Positions 1 through 10,002 of a stretch of 34,823 nt of DNA are shown here, piece by piece. Every line of letters begins with the position of its first letter. Position 1 is the first letter of the stretch. The notes beneath the pieces were generated by a model. That model made no database searches. It was not told where the DNA came from and saw nothing but the letters and a program-made list of their open reading frames with translations. The stretch covers positions 1 through 34,823 of the forward strand of contig CALMQS010000104.1 in assembly GCA_937871285.1 (NCBI GenBank), written 5' to 3'. Position numbers and translations under genes: made by a program. The DNA is from an uncultured Sphingobacteriales bacterium. GTDB lineage: Bacteria > Bacteroidota > Bacteroidia > Chitinophagales > Chitinophagaceae.

Positions 1-160
1 ATACTAAATTATATAGTACTTTCATGCCTTTACGAATTAAATGCCTAATCCTATTCCCCAATTTGTACATCCCCACATTTCCACATTTATCACATTCTCA
101 TATTTCCCTCCCAATTGCTTGCTGGTCCGATTTTTGTGTGGTATTTTGCGACATTAAAAT

Positions 161-889
161 TTGGACGGTTTGCGTTATCTTCTATTGCTGGTTGGAATTG
201 CTATTGTTGGCAGCAGTTGCAGCAGCTTAAAATCAACATCCAGGTCTGCCCCGGCGGCATCCCGTAATAACGGGCAACAGGGTTCCCCAAAATTCCTTAA
301 TGATATTACCATTACTACCAACGGATCTGCGGCGGCGGTTAAGCGGCATGAAGAGGAAATTCCATACATGCCCGAAAACTATACATCGTCAAAACCTTAC
401 ATATTTCCCGCTTTTACCATTGAACAGGGCGGTCCGCTGCAATTTAAATATGCCATTAAAATGGATGTGGAAGTAGAACGACTGGCGAACAGGGACCTGT
501 ATAAATTCATTGAAAGCTGGTGGGGTACGCCTTACCGTATGGGTGGCGCCACCCAAAGAGGAGTGGATTGCTCCGCTTTTACACAAACGCTCATATCGGT
601 AATTTACGGGCTGCAAATTCCGCGTACTGCCAGCGAGCAAAAAGTATTCAGCGCTGTTATTGGTGAAGATGAGCTCCGGGAAGGTGATCTGGTGTTTTTT
701 AACACGCGTGGCCGCGGGGTAAGTCATGTGGGCATTTACCTGCAGGATAACAAATTTGTACATGCCGCGTCATCGGGTGGGGTAATGATCAGCAGCCTCA
801 ATGAAACCTACTGGCATAAAAGGTTAATAAGTGCGGGCAGGGTGGTAGATGATCAAACCGCTGCCGCCGTTTCCCTGCACAGCAGGTAG
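161..889 (+). CDS. NlpC/P60 family lipoprotein (peptidoglycan hydrolase)
   Basis: Predicted outer-envelope cysteine peptidase that cleaves peptide stems of peptidoglycan. The N-terminus is hydrophobic (LLLLVGIAIVG) and ends in a lipobox-like GSSC, so a lipoprotein is likely. The C-terminal half carries the NlpC/P60 fold: WGTPYRMGGATQRGVDC with nucleophile Cys137, then SHVGIYL with His189, and His201 in FVHAAS as the probable third residue. The length of 242 aa is usual for single-domain family members. The start is TTG, because an in-frame TAA at 155-157 leaves no upstream ATG. A poorly conserved linker of about 80 residues separates the lipobox from the catalytic domain. The gene stands alone and converges on the minus-strand oxidoreductase gene 11 nt away. 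Confidence 0.9.
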   Translation: MDGLRYLLLLVGIAIVGSSCSSLKSTSRSAPAASRNNGQQGSPKFLNDITITTNGSAAAVKRHEEEIPYMPENYTSSKPYIFPAFTIEQGGPLQFKYAIKMDVEVERLANRDLYKFIESWWGTPYRMGGATQRGVDCSAFTQTLISVIYGLQIPRTASEQKVFSAVIGEDELREGDLVFFNTRGRGVSHVGIYLQDNKFVHAASSGGVMISSLNETYWHKRLISAGRVVDDQTAAAVSLHSR

Positions 890-900
890 GTTTGCTGTAG

Positions 901-2478
901 TTACTTGTCCGGCGCAATATCCTGTTCTTCGTGGTACACATCTTCGGTATTGATCTCCCATATATTCTTTTTGTCTTTACGTCCGGTTATAATATTTTCT
1001 ACTGCTGCCATAGCGGTAAGCATGCTGTGATCGCTGTTATTATAACGGTGCATGCCATTCCTCCCTACCAGGTACAGGTTATCAATTTTATCGAGGAACT
1101 CCTGTACCACACTGAAGCTCCCGTATCCGCCAAAATAAGAAGGATATGCCTTTTTTACTTTTACTACCAGCTTATCTTTTACCTGCCGCGCATTCAATAT
1201 GCCAATAGCCTCCATTTCCTGTATGGCCCCAGCGGCAATGGCCGCATCATCCTGCTGCCAGAACGCGTCTGTTTCATTACAAAAATATTCAACGCCGATC
1301 CATATATCGCCGGCCTTTTTAACCATATAAGGGCTCCAGTTATGAAAGAACTGAATACGCCCGGCTTTAATATGCTTATCCTGTATATATATCCAGTTAT
1401 CGGTAAATGCGGCATCCCTTTCTTTTATTGCCAGGGCGGAAGCCAGTATGCCCACAATTAAAAAATCGCGGTATTCTAATGATTCAGCAGCCTGGCGCAC
1501 CTGCGCGGGAACAGGCAAATGGTTTATCTTTTTCACCAGTTCCTTTACGGGCATCGTTGAGAAAAAATACTCTCCTTCGTATAATTTTTTCGCTCCTGTT
1601 GCATTGTCGGTCACTTCCACCGACTGTATCTGCCCCCCGCTATCGCCGTTAATGGCTGTAACGGTTGTATGGTAATATATTTTCCCACCGCGCTGCTCTA
1701 TCTCCTTTGCAACCGTTTCCCACATTTCCCCTGGGCCAAACCGCGGGTACATGAACTGTTCAATTAAACTGGTGCTGGTGCCTGTTTGACTAATGGTTGT
1801 ATTGCTGGTGAATACCGATTTAACAGCATGTTGTATTACTTTGCCGATATTCAGGTCTTTTACCCGTTGCTGTCCCCATGTGGCAGGCAGTTTTTCGCAG
1901 GGTACCCCCCAAACCTTTTCCGTATAATCTTTAAAAAAAGTACGGTAGAGCTCCCCGCCGAAACGGTTTCTAAAAAAAACCGAAAGATTTTGCTCCGGTT
2001 TAACCGGAAACAGCTTCGCGCAGGCATAGGAATATGCGATACGCATCGTTTTAAACAACCCCAGCTTACGCAATGTACTTCCGCTGAGCTGAAGCGGATA
2101 ATCGAAAAATTTATTCTTAAAGTAAATCCTTGATTTCCTTGGGCGCAGCATCATCACCCGACGATCATCGCTAATTCCTTTGTTTGTATTAATAAAGGAT
2201 GCGCTGCCGCCCTTATACTGAATATGAAAGTGATCACCGGCACTATTCTGTTCCAGCGGCAGAAAATGCAGCCACCAGTTCACCACTTTTTCAGATTTGG
2301 AAAAAAAGCGGTGGCCGCCTATATCAATTTTATTTCCGTTATGATCAATGGTTTTTGAAAGCCCCCCGGGTTGCTTGTCCTGCTCAATAATAACAGGAAG
2401 TATATCTGTTTTGGTAAGCAGTTCATATGCCGCTGTTAATCCCGCAGGACCCGCTCCTATTATAATGGCGTATCGCAT
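901..2478 (-). CDS. NAD(P)/FAD-dependent oxidoreductase (UDP-galactopyranose mutase/HemY-like)
   Basis: Flavoprotein of the amine-oxidase/protoporphyrinogen-oxidase-like superfamily. The dinucleotide-binding motif GAGPAG is at residues 8-13, with an acidic residue closing the second strand (PVIIE, Glu32). A conserved block follows (FRNRFGGELYRTFFKDYTEKVWG), and near the C-terminus there is a GRNGMHRYNNSDHSM segment typical of members found in polysaccharide gene clusters. I infer action on a nucleotide sugar or lipid-linked sugar, but the substrate cannot be read from the sequence. It is the last gene of a tight minus-strand run with the GT87-like gene (9-nt gap) and the M1 peptidase gene. 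The length of 525 aa is normal and no residue is obviously missing. Confidence 0.85.
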   Translation of the reverse strand: MRYAIIIGAGPAGLTAAYELLTKTDILPVIIEQDKQPGGLSKTIDHNGNKIDIGGHRFFSKSEKVVNWWLHFLPLEQNSAGDHFHIQYKGGSASFINTNKGISDDRRVMMLRPRKSRIYFKNKFFDYPLQLSGSTLRKLGLFKTMRIAYSYACAKLFPVKPEQNLSVFFRNRFGGELYRTFFKDYTEKVWGVPCEKLPATWGQQRVKDLNIGKVIQHAVKSVFTSNTTISQTGTSTSLIEQFMYPRFGPGEMWETVAKEIEQRGGKIYYHTTVTAINGDSGGQIQSVEVTDNATGAKKLYEGEYFFSTMPVKELVKKINHLPVPAQVRQAAESLEYRDFLIVGILASALAIKERDAAFTDNWIYIQDKHIKAGRIQFFHNWSPYMVKKAGDIWIGVEYFCNETDAFWQQDDAAIAAGAIQEMEAIGILNARQVKDKLVVKVKKAYPSYFGGYGSFSVVQEFLDKIDNLYLVGRNGMHRYNNSDHSMLTAMAAVENIITGRKDKKNIWEINTEDVYHEEQDIAPDK

Positions 2479-2487
2479 TCTTTTTAA

Positions 2488-3813
2488 TTAATAAACAGGA
2501 TGAAAATTTGTTTTCAACTGCTGCGGGCGGTTATATACAAACGCCAGGAGCAGCAAAGCCGCGAAAATAATGTATTCGCCTATGGTGTGCTCCATTTTAA
2601 TAAAAGGTGTGTTGATTATATTAAGGGCTATCCCTGCAACAAGGGCAGCATATATCCATTTATAATTTTTTACATAGCCCGAAGCCGCAAGCAATAAAGG
2701 AAAAAACCATTGAACGGTATTGTACTGATGCCGGTAAACGGGAGAAAAAAGATCGGATATCATATATAAGCAAAATCCGAAGATGGCAATATTGCAGATA
2801 TCAAAACCCGGTTTCCTGCAGAAAAAATAAAACAACGCCGTTAGTATAAAGATCAGTAAAAAAGAAGCGATACTTAAAAAAACGGGCGAAAGATGTATTC
2901 CGGTCAGGTTTTCTACCAATACAAAAAAGTTCCCGTTTTCCGAATAGTTCACATACGACGACTTTGCCAGTTCCGCTTCTACCTCAGCCATGTTCCAGCC
3001 TTCCCATGAGACGAATCCGGGGTCTTTTTCGTTTTGTTGTGAAGCGGGACTTACATTCTGATGAAGTTTAATTTGTTCCGAAAGACTTTCAGCATATTCA
3101 CTCCATAATGCACTTTGACGCCCGTTGCCCACCGTATACCCCAGCAATAATATTACCGGAACAAAAAAAGCAATTTTATAACGCAGGCTGTACCTGCCTA
3201 CAATAAATAAAAAAGGTAAAAACATGCATACGGTGTTGGGACGGATCAACACCAGCGAAACAGCAAAAAAGCCTGCCACAACAGCCATAGCCGTGTATTT
3301 CTTTTTTTGCAGAAAAAAATAACAGCCCATGGCCAGAAACGGTATAAACAAATACAATTGCCCGGTTTCAATTATTTTTATCCAGGCTTCCGTAAAAAGA
3401 AAAGAAATTGCCACAGCAAGCACTGCCACTTTCTGAACTGCGGTTACAGTTAGCGTTAGTGCAATGCCCGTCATAATAAACAACAGAACATATTGAATGA
3501 ATATCCATAAACGGGAGATCGTTCTTTGCTCCATATCGGCAATTGGATACAGCAACTGGTGAAAATAAGGACTGGCAGTGCTGGTGGAAACTTTAAGGGT
3601 ATCAAAGTTTTGCGGGTCATAGTATCTCAATCCGTCAGCGGGTTTCCATTTATGGAAATAGGGCATTTTGCCATCCTTTTGTAACCTCGCTCCCACTATG
3701 CGGTTACGCAGGTCGCTGGGATAAAGCTTCTCTATCTGGATATCCCTGTATACCGACCAGCACAGGCTTACTATACCTATCAGCAATACGCCAAGCAGTA
3801 CGATCCTTTTCAT
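2488..3813 (-). CDS. GT87-like (DUF2029) integral membrane glycosyltransferase
   Basis: Polytopic membrane protein of 441 aa with roughly ten hydrophobic segments. It begins with an uncleaved N-terminal helix (RIVLLGVLLIGIVSLCW). The first extracytoplasmic loop has RNRIVGARLQKDGKMPYFHKW, the arrangement I associate with Bacteroidota GT87/DUF2029 proteins, which transfer sugars from polyprenyl-phosphate donors (GT-C fold). Acidic residues after the first helix could include the catalytic one, but I cannot assign it. It sits between the M1 peptidase gene (3-nt gap upstream) and the FAD oxidoreductase gene (9 nt downstream), so co-transcription is very likely. Together with the oxidoreductase it suggests cell-surface glycan synthesis. 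Confidence 0.75.
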   Translation of the reverse strand: MKRIVLLGVLLIGIVSLCWSVYRDIQIEKLYPSDLRNRIVGARLQKDGKMPYFHKWKPADGLRYYDPQNFDTLKVSTSTASPYFHQLLYPIADMEQRTISRLWIFIQYVLLFIMTGIALTLTVTAVQKVAVLAVAISFLFTEAWIKIIETGQLYLFIPFLAMGCYFFLQKKKYTAMAVVAGFFAVSLVLIRPNTVCMFLPFLFIVGRYSLRYKIAFFVPVILLLGYTVGNGRQSALWSEYAESLSEQIKLHQNVSPASQQNEKDPGFVSWEGWNMAEVEAELAKSSYVNYSENGNFFVLVENLTGIHLSPVFLSIASFLLIFILTALFYFFCRKPGFDICNIAIFGFCLYMISDLFSPVYRHQYNTVQWFFPLLLAASGYVKNYKWIYAALVAGIALNIINTPFIKMEHTIGEYIIFAALLLLAFVYNRPQQLKTNFHPVY

Positions 3814-3816
3814 TAC

Positions 3817-5469
3817 TTATAATTGCTTCGTTCTTATATAAAAATTCCGGTCTGTGCTAAATACAGCAGTTCCTCCTTGTTTTATTTTCAGCGTCTTCCA
3901 TTTTTCACCCGGACTGATCCATCTTTCGCCACCAAAATTTATTTTCAAAGGCATATTAAATCCTTTTACACAATTTGACCAGCGGTAGCTCAATTTATTA
4001 CTGCTTACTTTATATTCCAGTACCGGCACCTGGGTGGTGCGCACATACTGATCAAATACTTTTGAAAAATCAATACCGGAAGTTTTGCTGATGTATTCTT
4101 CTATTTGCTTACCGGTAACGGTTTGATGATAGAAGGCCTGATTCATACCGCGAAGCAGCATCCTGAAGGAGGAATCGTTATTGATGATCTGCCGGATCAT
4201 ATGCACCAGGTTGCCTCCCTTATAATACATATCGCCCGATCCCTCCTGGTTAACGCCATATGGACCTTCAACAGGCTTATCATTCTGGATCTTTTTTCTG
4301 GTTCCGATCACATAATCATTACCGGCTTCCGTGCCGTATGTACAGTCCGTGAAAATGGTTTCCGAATAATTGGTAAACCCTTCGTGCACCCACATATCAG
4401 CCACATCTTTGGTAGTTATATTGTTACCAAACCATTCATGGCCGCTTTCATGCACAATAATAAAATCCCACTTCAATCCCCAGCCTGTTCCCGAAAGGTC
4501 TGTTCCTTTGTAGCCATTGGCAAATCCATTACCATAGGCCACGGCGCTCTGGTGTTCCATTCCCAGGTGCGGAGCTTCTATTAATTTATACCCGTCTTCA
4601 TAAAAAGGATACGGACCGAACCAGTACTCAAAGCAACGTAACATTTGCAAAGCCTGCTTAAACTGCACCTTCGCTTTTTCTATGTTGTACGCCATCACCC
4701 AAAAATCACAATCCAGCTTTCCTTTTTCACCATCATAATCTTCATGCCAGTGCGCATATTTTCCTATATATGGAATGATGTTGTAGCTGTTGATTGGGTT
4801 GGTAACCACCCAGGTATAGGTGGCTGTACCATCGCCATTTTTTATTTGGTTCCTTAACCTGCCGTTAGCTATTGCCGTTAGGGTATCGGGTACGATCATG
4901 CTCAATGAGGCGCTGTCGGGCTCATCACTTTGGTGATCCTTGCAGGGATACCACACACTGGCACCCAATCCCTGGCAGGCAACAGTAATCCAGGGATTGC
5001 CCTCCTGATCCTTGCTCCATATTATGCCGCCATCCCATGGCGGATGCAGGGCCGGACGCGGTATGCCATGATAATATACCGCGATCTTTTGTGTTTTTGC
5101 TTTATCAGCAGCAGCGGGTACCGCAACAAAATAAGCGTTCCCGTTCCTTCGAAAAGAAAGATTTTTGTTTTCATATACCACACTGTCAATATCCAACCCC
5201 AGTTGCAGATCAATCTGCATTTCTTTAACCGGGTCCGATACTATGGTATAGGAAATGATATTATACCCGGCAATGCTTCTTTTATTAAAATCGAAATTTA
5301 CCTGCAAATCGTAATGGGTAACATCCCACCATGCCCGCTCCGGCGTTATGGTTCCGCGCAAAGTATCGGCATGTGTAAATTCCTGCTTTTGATGCAGCGG
5401 CTGGGCTGTTCCTGCGAAAAAGTGAAAAAGAAAAAGAAAAAGAAAAAAGCTGTATCGTATTTTTTGCAC
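3817..5469 (-). CDS. M1 family zinc metallopeptidase (aminopeptidase N-like), secreted
   Basis: Secreted zinc aminopeptidase of 550 aa. A signal peptide with a Phe/Leu-rich core ends near AGTAQ. The exopeptidase motif that replaces GAMEN reads GMEHQ. The zinc site is HESGH at residues 340-344 with the third ligand Glu363 in WVHEGFTNYSE, the spacing expected for gluzincins. The protein is shorter than classical PepN (~870 aa) and lacks the C-terminal helical domain, as is common for Bacteroidota M1 enzymes, which end with a small beta domain. It is the first gene of the minus-strand run into the GT87-like and FAD genes. The signal-peptide core is encoded by a hexanucleotide repeat, listed separately. 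Confidence 0.93.
   Translation of the reverse strand: MQKIRYSFFLFLFLFHFFAGTAQPLHQKQEFTHADTLRGTITPERAWWDVTHYDLQVNFDFNKRSIAGYNIISYTIVSDPVKEMQIDLQLGLDIDSVVYENKNLSFRRNGNAYFVAVPAAADKAKTQKIAVYYHGIPRPALHPPWDGGIIWSKDQEGNPWITVACQGLGASVWYPCKDHQSDEPDSASLSMIVPDTLTAIANGRLRNQIKNGDGTATYTWVVTNPINSYNIIPYIGKYAHWHEDYDGEKGKLDCDFWVMAYNIEKAKVQFKQALQMLRCFEYWFGPYPFYEDGYKLIEAPHLGMEHQSAVAYGNGFANGYKGTDLSGTGWGLKWDFIIVHESGHEWFGNNITTKDVADMWVHEGFTNYSETIFTDCTYGTEAGNDYVIGTRKKIQNDKPVEGPYGVNQEGSGDMYYKGGNLVHMIRQIINNDSSFRMLLRGMNQAFYHQTVTGKQIEEYISKTSGIDFSKVFDQYVRTTQVPVLEYKVSSNKLSYRWSNCVKGFNMPLKINFGGERWISPGEKWKTLKIKQGGTAVFSTDRNFYIRTKQL
5424..5447 (+). repeat. (GAAAAA)x4 microsatellite inside the M1 peptidase signal sequence
   Basis: Four consecutive GAAAAA units are seen on the plus strand. 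On the coding (minus) strand they encode alternating Phe and Leu in the hydrophobic core of the signal peptide (SFFLFLFLFHFF). Because the unit is 6 bp, slippage would add or remove two residues without shifting the frame. Confidence 0.85.
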
Positions 5470-5487
5470 GCCGGTTTATTTTAAAAG

Positions 5488-5497
5488 CTAAATTTAG
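5488..5497. promoter_or_regulatory. CTAAATTTAG palindrome between divergent genes, possible shared -7 element
   Basis: A perfect 10-bp palindrome lies in the 63-nt gap between the divergent M1 peptidase and solute-binding-protein genes. On each strand it reads TAAATTTA, one base from the Bacteroidota -7 consensus TAnnTTTG, so it could serve transcription in both directions. No good TTTG -33 element was found, so the assignment is weak. Confidence 0.3.
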
Positions 5498-5532
5498 GAC
5501 GTTTTATGAATTCGGGCGTTTAAATTACAGTA

Positions 5533-7209
5533 ATGAAGATATACAAAGTGGTAAGCGGTAAGTGTTGTGCGATAAGTAAATGGCCAGTTACTATAGGACT
5601 GCTCACTATCATTGCACCATGTTGTATACTGTTTTCCTGCGCCGGAAAAAAAGACCAGGGTAAAAAAATATTCCGCTATAACCAGCCCGAAGGCATCAGT
5701 TCCCTTGATCCCGCCTTTGCTAAAAACCAGGCCACCATGTGGGGGGTGCATCAATTGTTCAACACATTGGTGGAAGTGGATGACAACCTGCAGATCAAAC
5801 CCTCTTTATGCAAACGATGGGAAGTATCTGCCGACAGGCTCACCTATACTTTTATTTTACGAAACGATGTTTATTTTCACAACAATATCGCCTTCCCCGG
5901 AGGGAAAGGCCGCAAAATGGTTGCCGCCGACGTGGCTTACAGTCTTCAGCGCATCGCCCATACCGCTACCGCATCGCCCGGCGCCTGGATATTTAATAAC
6001 CGGGTAGATACTGCCGGCGGGTTCAGGGCATTAAATGATACCACGTTCCAGCTGAAGCTCCTTCGCCCCTTTCATCCCATACTGGGCATACTCAGCATGC
6101 AGTACTGTTCTGTTGTGCCGCATGAAGCTATAGAAAAGTACGGACCGGGTTTTAGCCGCAACCCCTGCGGTACCGGCCCATTCAGGTTTACGCGCTGGGA
6201 AGAAGGACAGGTATTGCTTATGGCAAGAAATGACCAATATTTTGAGCGCGACAGCGTGGGTAAGCGCCTGCCCTACTTAGACGGTATAAAGGTTTCATTT
6301 TTAGACAACAAAGCCACTGAATTCCTGGAGTTCACACAGGGGCGCCTCGATTTTATAAATGATATTGATGCCTCCTTTAAGGATGAAGTGCTTACCAAAA
6401 AAGGTGAACTGAGAAAAGAGTGGCAGGGAAAAGTTATGCTGAGCAAGCATAGTTTTTTAAATACCGAATACTTAGGCATACTGGCAGACACCACCAACGC
6501 GATGCTGAAAAATCATCCCCTTAAAATTAAAGCCATCCGGCAGGCTATTAATTATGGCTTCAACAGGCATAAGATGATCATGTACCTGCGCAATTCGTTG
6601 GGCACGCCCGCAGAAAGCGGCTTTGTGCCGGCAGGATTACCCGCATACGACAGCTCAAAGGTCAAAGGTTATTATTATGATGTTGCCAAAGCAAGGCAAT
6701 TATTACATTCGGCAGGCTTCCCTGATGGTAAAGGGCTGCCGGAAATTAAACTGCTTACTATTCCTATATACGCGGAGCTGGGAAGCTTTGTAGCCAAACA
6801 GTTAGAAGACATCGGTGTAAAAGTGCAGGTAGAAGTAGTGCAGAAGAGCTTATTGCTGGAACAAACAGCCAAATCGCAGGCCCTGTTCTTCCGCGGAAGC
6901 TGGATGGCCGACTACCCCGACGCGGAAAATTATCTCAGTGTTTTTTATGGCGGCAACCCGGCGCCGCCTAACTATACCCGCTATAAAAACCCGGCATACG
7001 ACAAATTATATGAAAAAGCATTATTAGAGCAGGATGATTCAACACGTTACGAAATGTACAGGCAAATGGATAAAATGATCATTGCCGATGCGCCCGTTGT
7101 TCCGCTGTGGTACGACATGGTGGTCCGGTTAATACATCCTTATGTAAAAGATTTCCGGCCCAATAGCTTAAACCTGCTCGAATTGAGAACAGTGCGGATT
7201 GAAAAGTAA
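5533..7209 (+). CDS. ABC transporter substrate-binding lipoprotein, family 5 (OppA/DppA-like)
   Basis: Periplasmic or surface lipoprotein of the SBP_bac_5 family, which binds peptides, nickel chelates or oligosaccharides for import. The signal peptide ends in a lipobox (ILFSC). The mature part opens with FRYNQPEGISSLDPAFAKN, then a region around LCKRWEVSADRLTYTFILRNDVYFHN and the RNPCGTGPFRF segment typical of the family. Length (558 aa) is normal. No permease or ATPase genes adjoin it, so partners must lie elsewhere or it works as an orphan. It is divergent from the M1 peptidase gene; a role in peptide scavenging would fit that neighbour but is only inferred. Confidence 0.9.
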   Translation: MKIYKVVSGKCCAISKWPVTIGLLTIIAPCCILFSCAGKKDQGKKIFRYNQPEGISSLDPAFAKNQATMWGVHQLFNTLVEVDDNLQIKPSLCKRWEVSADRLTYTFILRNDVYFHNNIAFPGGKGRKMVAADVAYSLQRIAHTATASPGAWIFNNRVDTAGGFRALNDTTFQLKLLRPFHPILGILSMQYCSVVPHEAIEKYGPGFSRNPCGTGPFRFTRWEEGQVLLMARNDQYFERDSVGKRLPYLDGIKVSFLDNKATEFLEFTQGRLDFINDIDASFKDEVLTKKGELRKEWQGKVMLSKHSFLNTEYLGILADTTNAMLKNHPLKIKAIRQAINYGFNRHKMIMYLRNSLGTPAESGFVPAGLPAYDSSKVKGYYYDVAKARQLLHSAGFPDGKGLPEIKLLTIPIYAELGSFVAKQLEDIGVKVQVEVVQKSLLLEQTAKSQALFFRGSWMADYPDAENYLSVFYGGNPAPPNYTRYKNPAYDKLYEKALLEQDDSTRYEMYRQMDKMIIADAPVVPLWYDMVVRLIHPYVKDFRPNSLNLLELRTVRIEK

Positions 7210-7317
7210 AAGAGAAACAATAACTTTATACAGTGCAGGGCTATCCCTGATTAGGCGATGCCTTGTGAACACGGTTAACCCGCCACAACCTGATCATCAC
7301 CCCAAACAGATTTGTAT

Positions 7318-9990
7318 ATGAGCAATCTAATCTTATTTTCCCTGGCATTTATCATTTTCAGTAACGCTGTTTGTCCTGCCGCAACTGCCCAGCAGCTCAA
7401 CGGGTACCAATACCGAAATACATTGAATGCAACACAAAATACGATCATCAGCAAAACACAATTCAACGGCTATACCAATCACTGGCAGGATGATTATAAA
7501 AAATGGATCCGCTATGGCAACCTGTTTAAAATGAGTGTGCCCGATGTGGCATCTACTATTATTCAAAATAAAATTGACATTGCCGAAGCATTACATGTGC
7601 CGGGGTTTTGGATGCAGGAAGGATTTATGCATGCACTGCTAACCTCAACCTACAGTATGTTAGAAAATCCTTCGGCGGCGCAAATCAACGAGGCTATAGC
7701 GCAGGGAAATGTGCTGATCTTTATAGATTCGGCGTATGCTGTGGCAGATCAATTTCATAATATCCCTGCAAAGGATACTGCATGGGGTGAAAAATTAAAA
7801 AGTCACCAGTATAATGCAAAAGACTTTGAAAAGATCAACGCATATTATCTTGAAAAGGGCAATAACAAAATATTTGTGGTTGCCGGCCGGAGCAAAGCAT
7901 CTGCCAGCCGTTTAAAGGAGCTCATCGCCAACACCCTGGAAGTAGTACAGCAATACGATTTACACAAAGGGTGGTTTGGCGCTCAAACCTTATTGAAGAG
8001 CGTAACCTGCACGCCCGGCCACCCGCTGGAGGTAATAGGAAAGGGCATGAATGAAGGCAATGACTGGTTTGTGTTTGACGGCTATATGGATTTTTTGATG
8101 AAAGATGAACTGGAAGGATGGATCAAAAGATCAGGCGCTCCCGTTATTACGGATGTTGGCTTTTCACCCATTTACGGATGCAGCGATTATGCCGGACTGC
8201 AGGTGCAGGATATGGGCGGACAGGAAGCCTGGATCAAATATGCCCAACAAAAAGGCGGCTATATTTTCCGGCCGGTATACGCGCCTAAAAATGATGCATG
8301 GCATTATGATGGCTATATAGCCAATGCCGGGAACAAAGAACAAATTGATAATGAAAACGTTCCTTTTATTGCTGCAACCGGGCCACTCATCGGCGATGCG
8401 CTGTCGAGCATGGTGCTGTTTATAAAAAAAGGGGAAGCGTTTACCAGGGAAAAAATGTGGGAAGCCATTTTACAAAGAAGGGCTGTTGCCGTGCTGGCAG
8501 AAGGCAACATGATGGGACCTGCCATGTTCAGGAATGCTTTGCAAATGCTTTTATTAGACAGGGTTTTCCCGGAAGAATATTTTAGCGACCGGCTTGACCT
8601 CCAGGCTACCATAGATGGATACATGCTGCGTGTAACGCTTTCCAACCACTACGATCATGCCATACCCGGCACGCTTAATGTTCAGCTTCCACCGGAAGTT
8701 ACATGGGAGGAACCCCAGGCTGCTTCAGCTATTGCCTTACCGGCAAACAGCAGCAGAACCATTACGCTTAAAATACGGCCCACGGCAGCGGGTATGGACA
8801 AAACCAATCCTATTACCATACAATACAAATGGAACAATAAAATAAAATCAACCCTTGCCGTACTGGATCTGCCGCCGGCTATTTCGGTTAACCGTTTATT
8901 ATATGGCCACGCGCCTGTAGTTCAATACCCGGTAACAATTCATAATTTTTCATCAGAGGCTTCATTTCCCGTGCAGGTGCAGGTATTTGAAAAAGGTAAA
9001 GCCGGTAAAGCTGTTTTTTCGGCCACTCAAAAAATAAGCACGCCTCCCGGAACCTGGCAGCAAACTGTTTTTGACCTGAAATTACCTCCGGGAGACTACG
9101 ATGTTAAGACATCTGCATTAGGTGTAGCTTATACCAGCCAGTTGGGCGTTGGGAAAAAAGAGGGACATGCCTATGCATACGAGCTTGATCTTAATGCAGA
9201 TGGCATAAAAGAATACCGGCTCGAAAACGACAGCGTGCAGGTAACCCTTTTGGCAACCGGCGCCCGGGTAATTGAATACATTGTAAAAAGCAGGAAAGAC
9301 AATGTGCTCTTTAAGCTATGGCCCGAAAAACCGGAGGACGATAAACGTCCGTTCAGGAAATACGGGTTTTATCCCTATGGCGGCTTTGAAGACTTTCTGG
9401 GGCAGGCCAGCATGGAAACGCACCAGGTGTATGACGCGAAGCTGGTGCAGAAAGAAGGCGATTATGTGCAGGTGATCATGAGTGCAGATTATTTTGGCAA
9501 CCGCCTTGAGAAAACCTTTACATTATATGGCAATTCACCATTGTTAGAAGTGCGTTTTGCTTTGAACTTCATTAATCCTGAAGCCAATGTAATAGGTCCG
9601 CAGCCCATACTGGAGCTGGGTGAAGCACATGGAACGGAAGATGTGTTTATAGCTCCCGATAAAGACAGCATGCTGCATGTAAGAATGCGGCCGGAAGAAT
9701 ATTTTGGCAGGGTGATTAACTTAAAAGAAGGATGGAATGCCGGGTATGATACCAAAGCGGATATCAGCTTTGTTGGCGCCTACCCTGTTACCCAGCCCTT
9801 ATTCCTGCACATGTGGATGAACCACCCCAGCAACGGCGAATCGCATTATTATTATACCGAATTTCAGCCCTGGGTACCCATCATTCAAAAAACAACCATG
9901 TATTTTACTTACTATCTCTGGGGTGCCGGCGGCGGGTGGGAAGAAAGTGTAAAGGCATTAAGAAAAAGAAATTTAATTACTGTACGATAA
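7318..9990 (+). CDS. Large secreted protein of unknown function with C-terminal mutarotase-like beta domain
   Basis: I do not recognise the family. The ATG at 7318 is preferred over an in-frame TTG at 7312, giving 890 aa. A signal peptide ends near PAATAQ. About residues 30-440 form a mixed alpha/beta region with conserved-looking aromatic and glycine motifs (TCTPGHPLEV, DGYMDFLMKDELEGW, GFSPIYGCSDY). An Ig-like stretch around 440-520 resembles NEW3-type domains of carbohydrate enzymes, followed by another beta domain. From about 630 the protein resembles the galactose-mutarotase-like/glycosidase beta-sandwich superfamily (LNADGIKEYRLENDSVQVTL, YPYGGFEDF). A role in extracellular saccharide processing is inferred. 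The next gene starts 12 nt downstream, so the two are probably one operon. Confidence 0.75.
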   Translation: MSNLILFSLAFIIFSNAVCPAATAQQLNGYQYRNTLNATQNTIISKTQFNGYTNHWQDDYKKWIRYGNLFKMSVPDVASTIIQNKIDIAEALHVPGFWMQEGFMHALLTSTYSMLENPSAAQINEAIAQGNVLIFIDSAYAVADQFHNIPAKDTAWGEKLKSHQYNAKDFEKINAYYLEKGNNKIFVVAGRSKASASRLKELIANTLEVVQQYDLHKGWFGAQTLLKSVTCTPGHPLEVIGKGMNEGNDWFVFDGYMDFLMKDELEGWIKRSGAPVITDVGFSPIYGCSDYAGLQVQDMGGQEAWIKYAQQKGGYIFRPVYAPKNDAWHYDGYIANAGNKEQIDNENVPFIAATGPLIGDALSSMVLFIKKGEAFTREKMWEAILQRRAVAVLAEGNMMGPAMFRNALQMLLLDRVFPEEYFSDRLDLQATIDGYMLRVTLSNHYDHAIPGTLNVQLPPEVTWEEPQAASAIALPANSSRTITLKIRPTAAGMDKTNPITIQYKWNNKIKSTLAVLDLPPAISVNRLLYGHAPVVQYPVTIHNFSSEASFPVQVQVFEKGKAGKAVFSATQKISTPPGTWQQTVFDLKLPPGDYDVKTSALGVAYTSQLGVGKKEGHAYAYELDLNADGIKEYRLENDSVQVTLLATGARVIEYIVKSRKDNVLFKLWPEKPEDDKRPFRKYGFYPYGGFEDFLGQASMETHQVYDAKLVQKEGDYVQVIMSADYFGNRLEKTFTLYGNSPLLEVRFALNFINPEANVIGPQPILELGEAHGTEDVFIAPDKDSMLHVRMRPEEYFGRVINLKEGWNAGYDTKADISFVGAYPVTQPLFLHMWMNHPSNGESHYYYTEFQPWVPIIQKTTMYFTYYLWGAGGGWEESVKALRKRNLITVR

Positions 9991-10002
9991 TCATTCAAAC
10001 CA

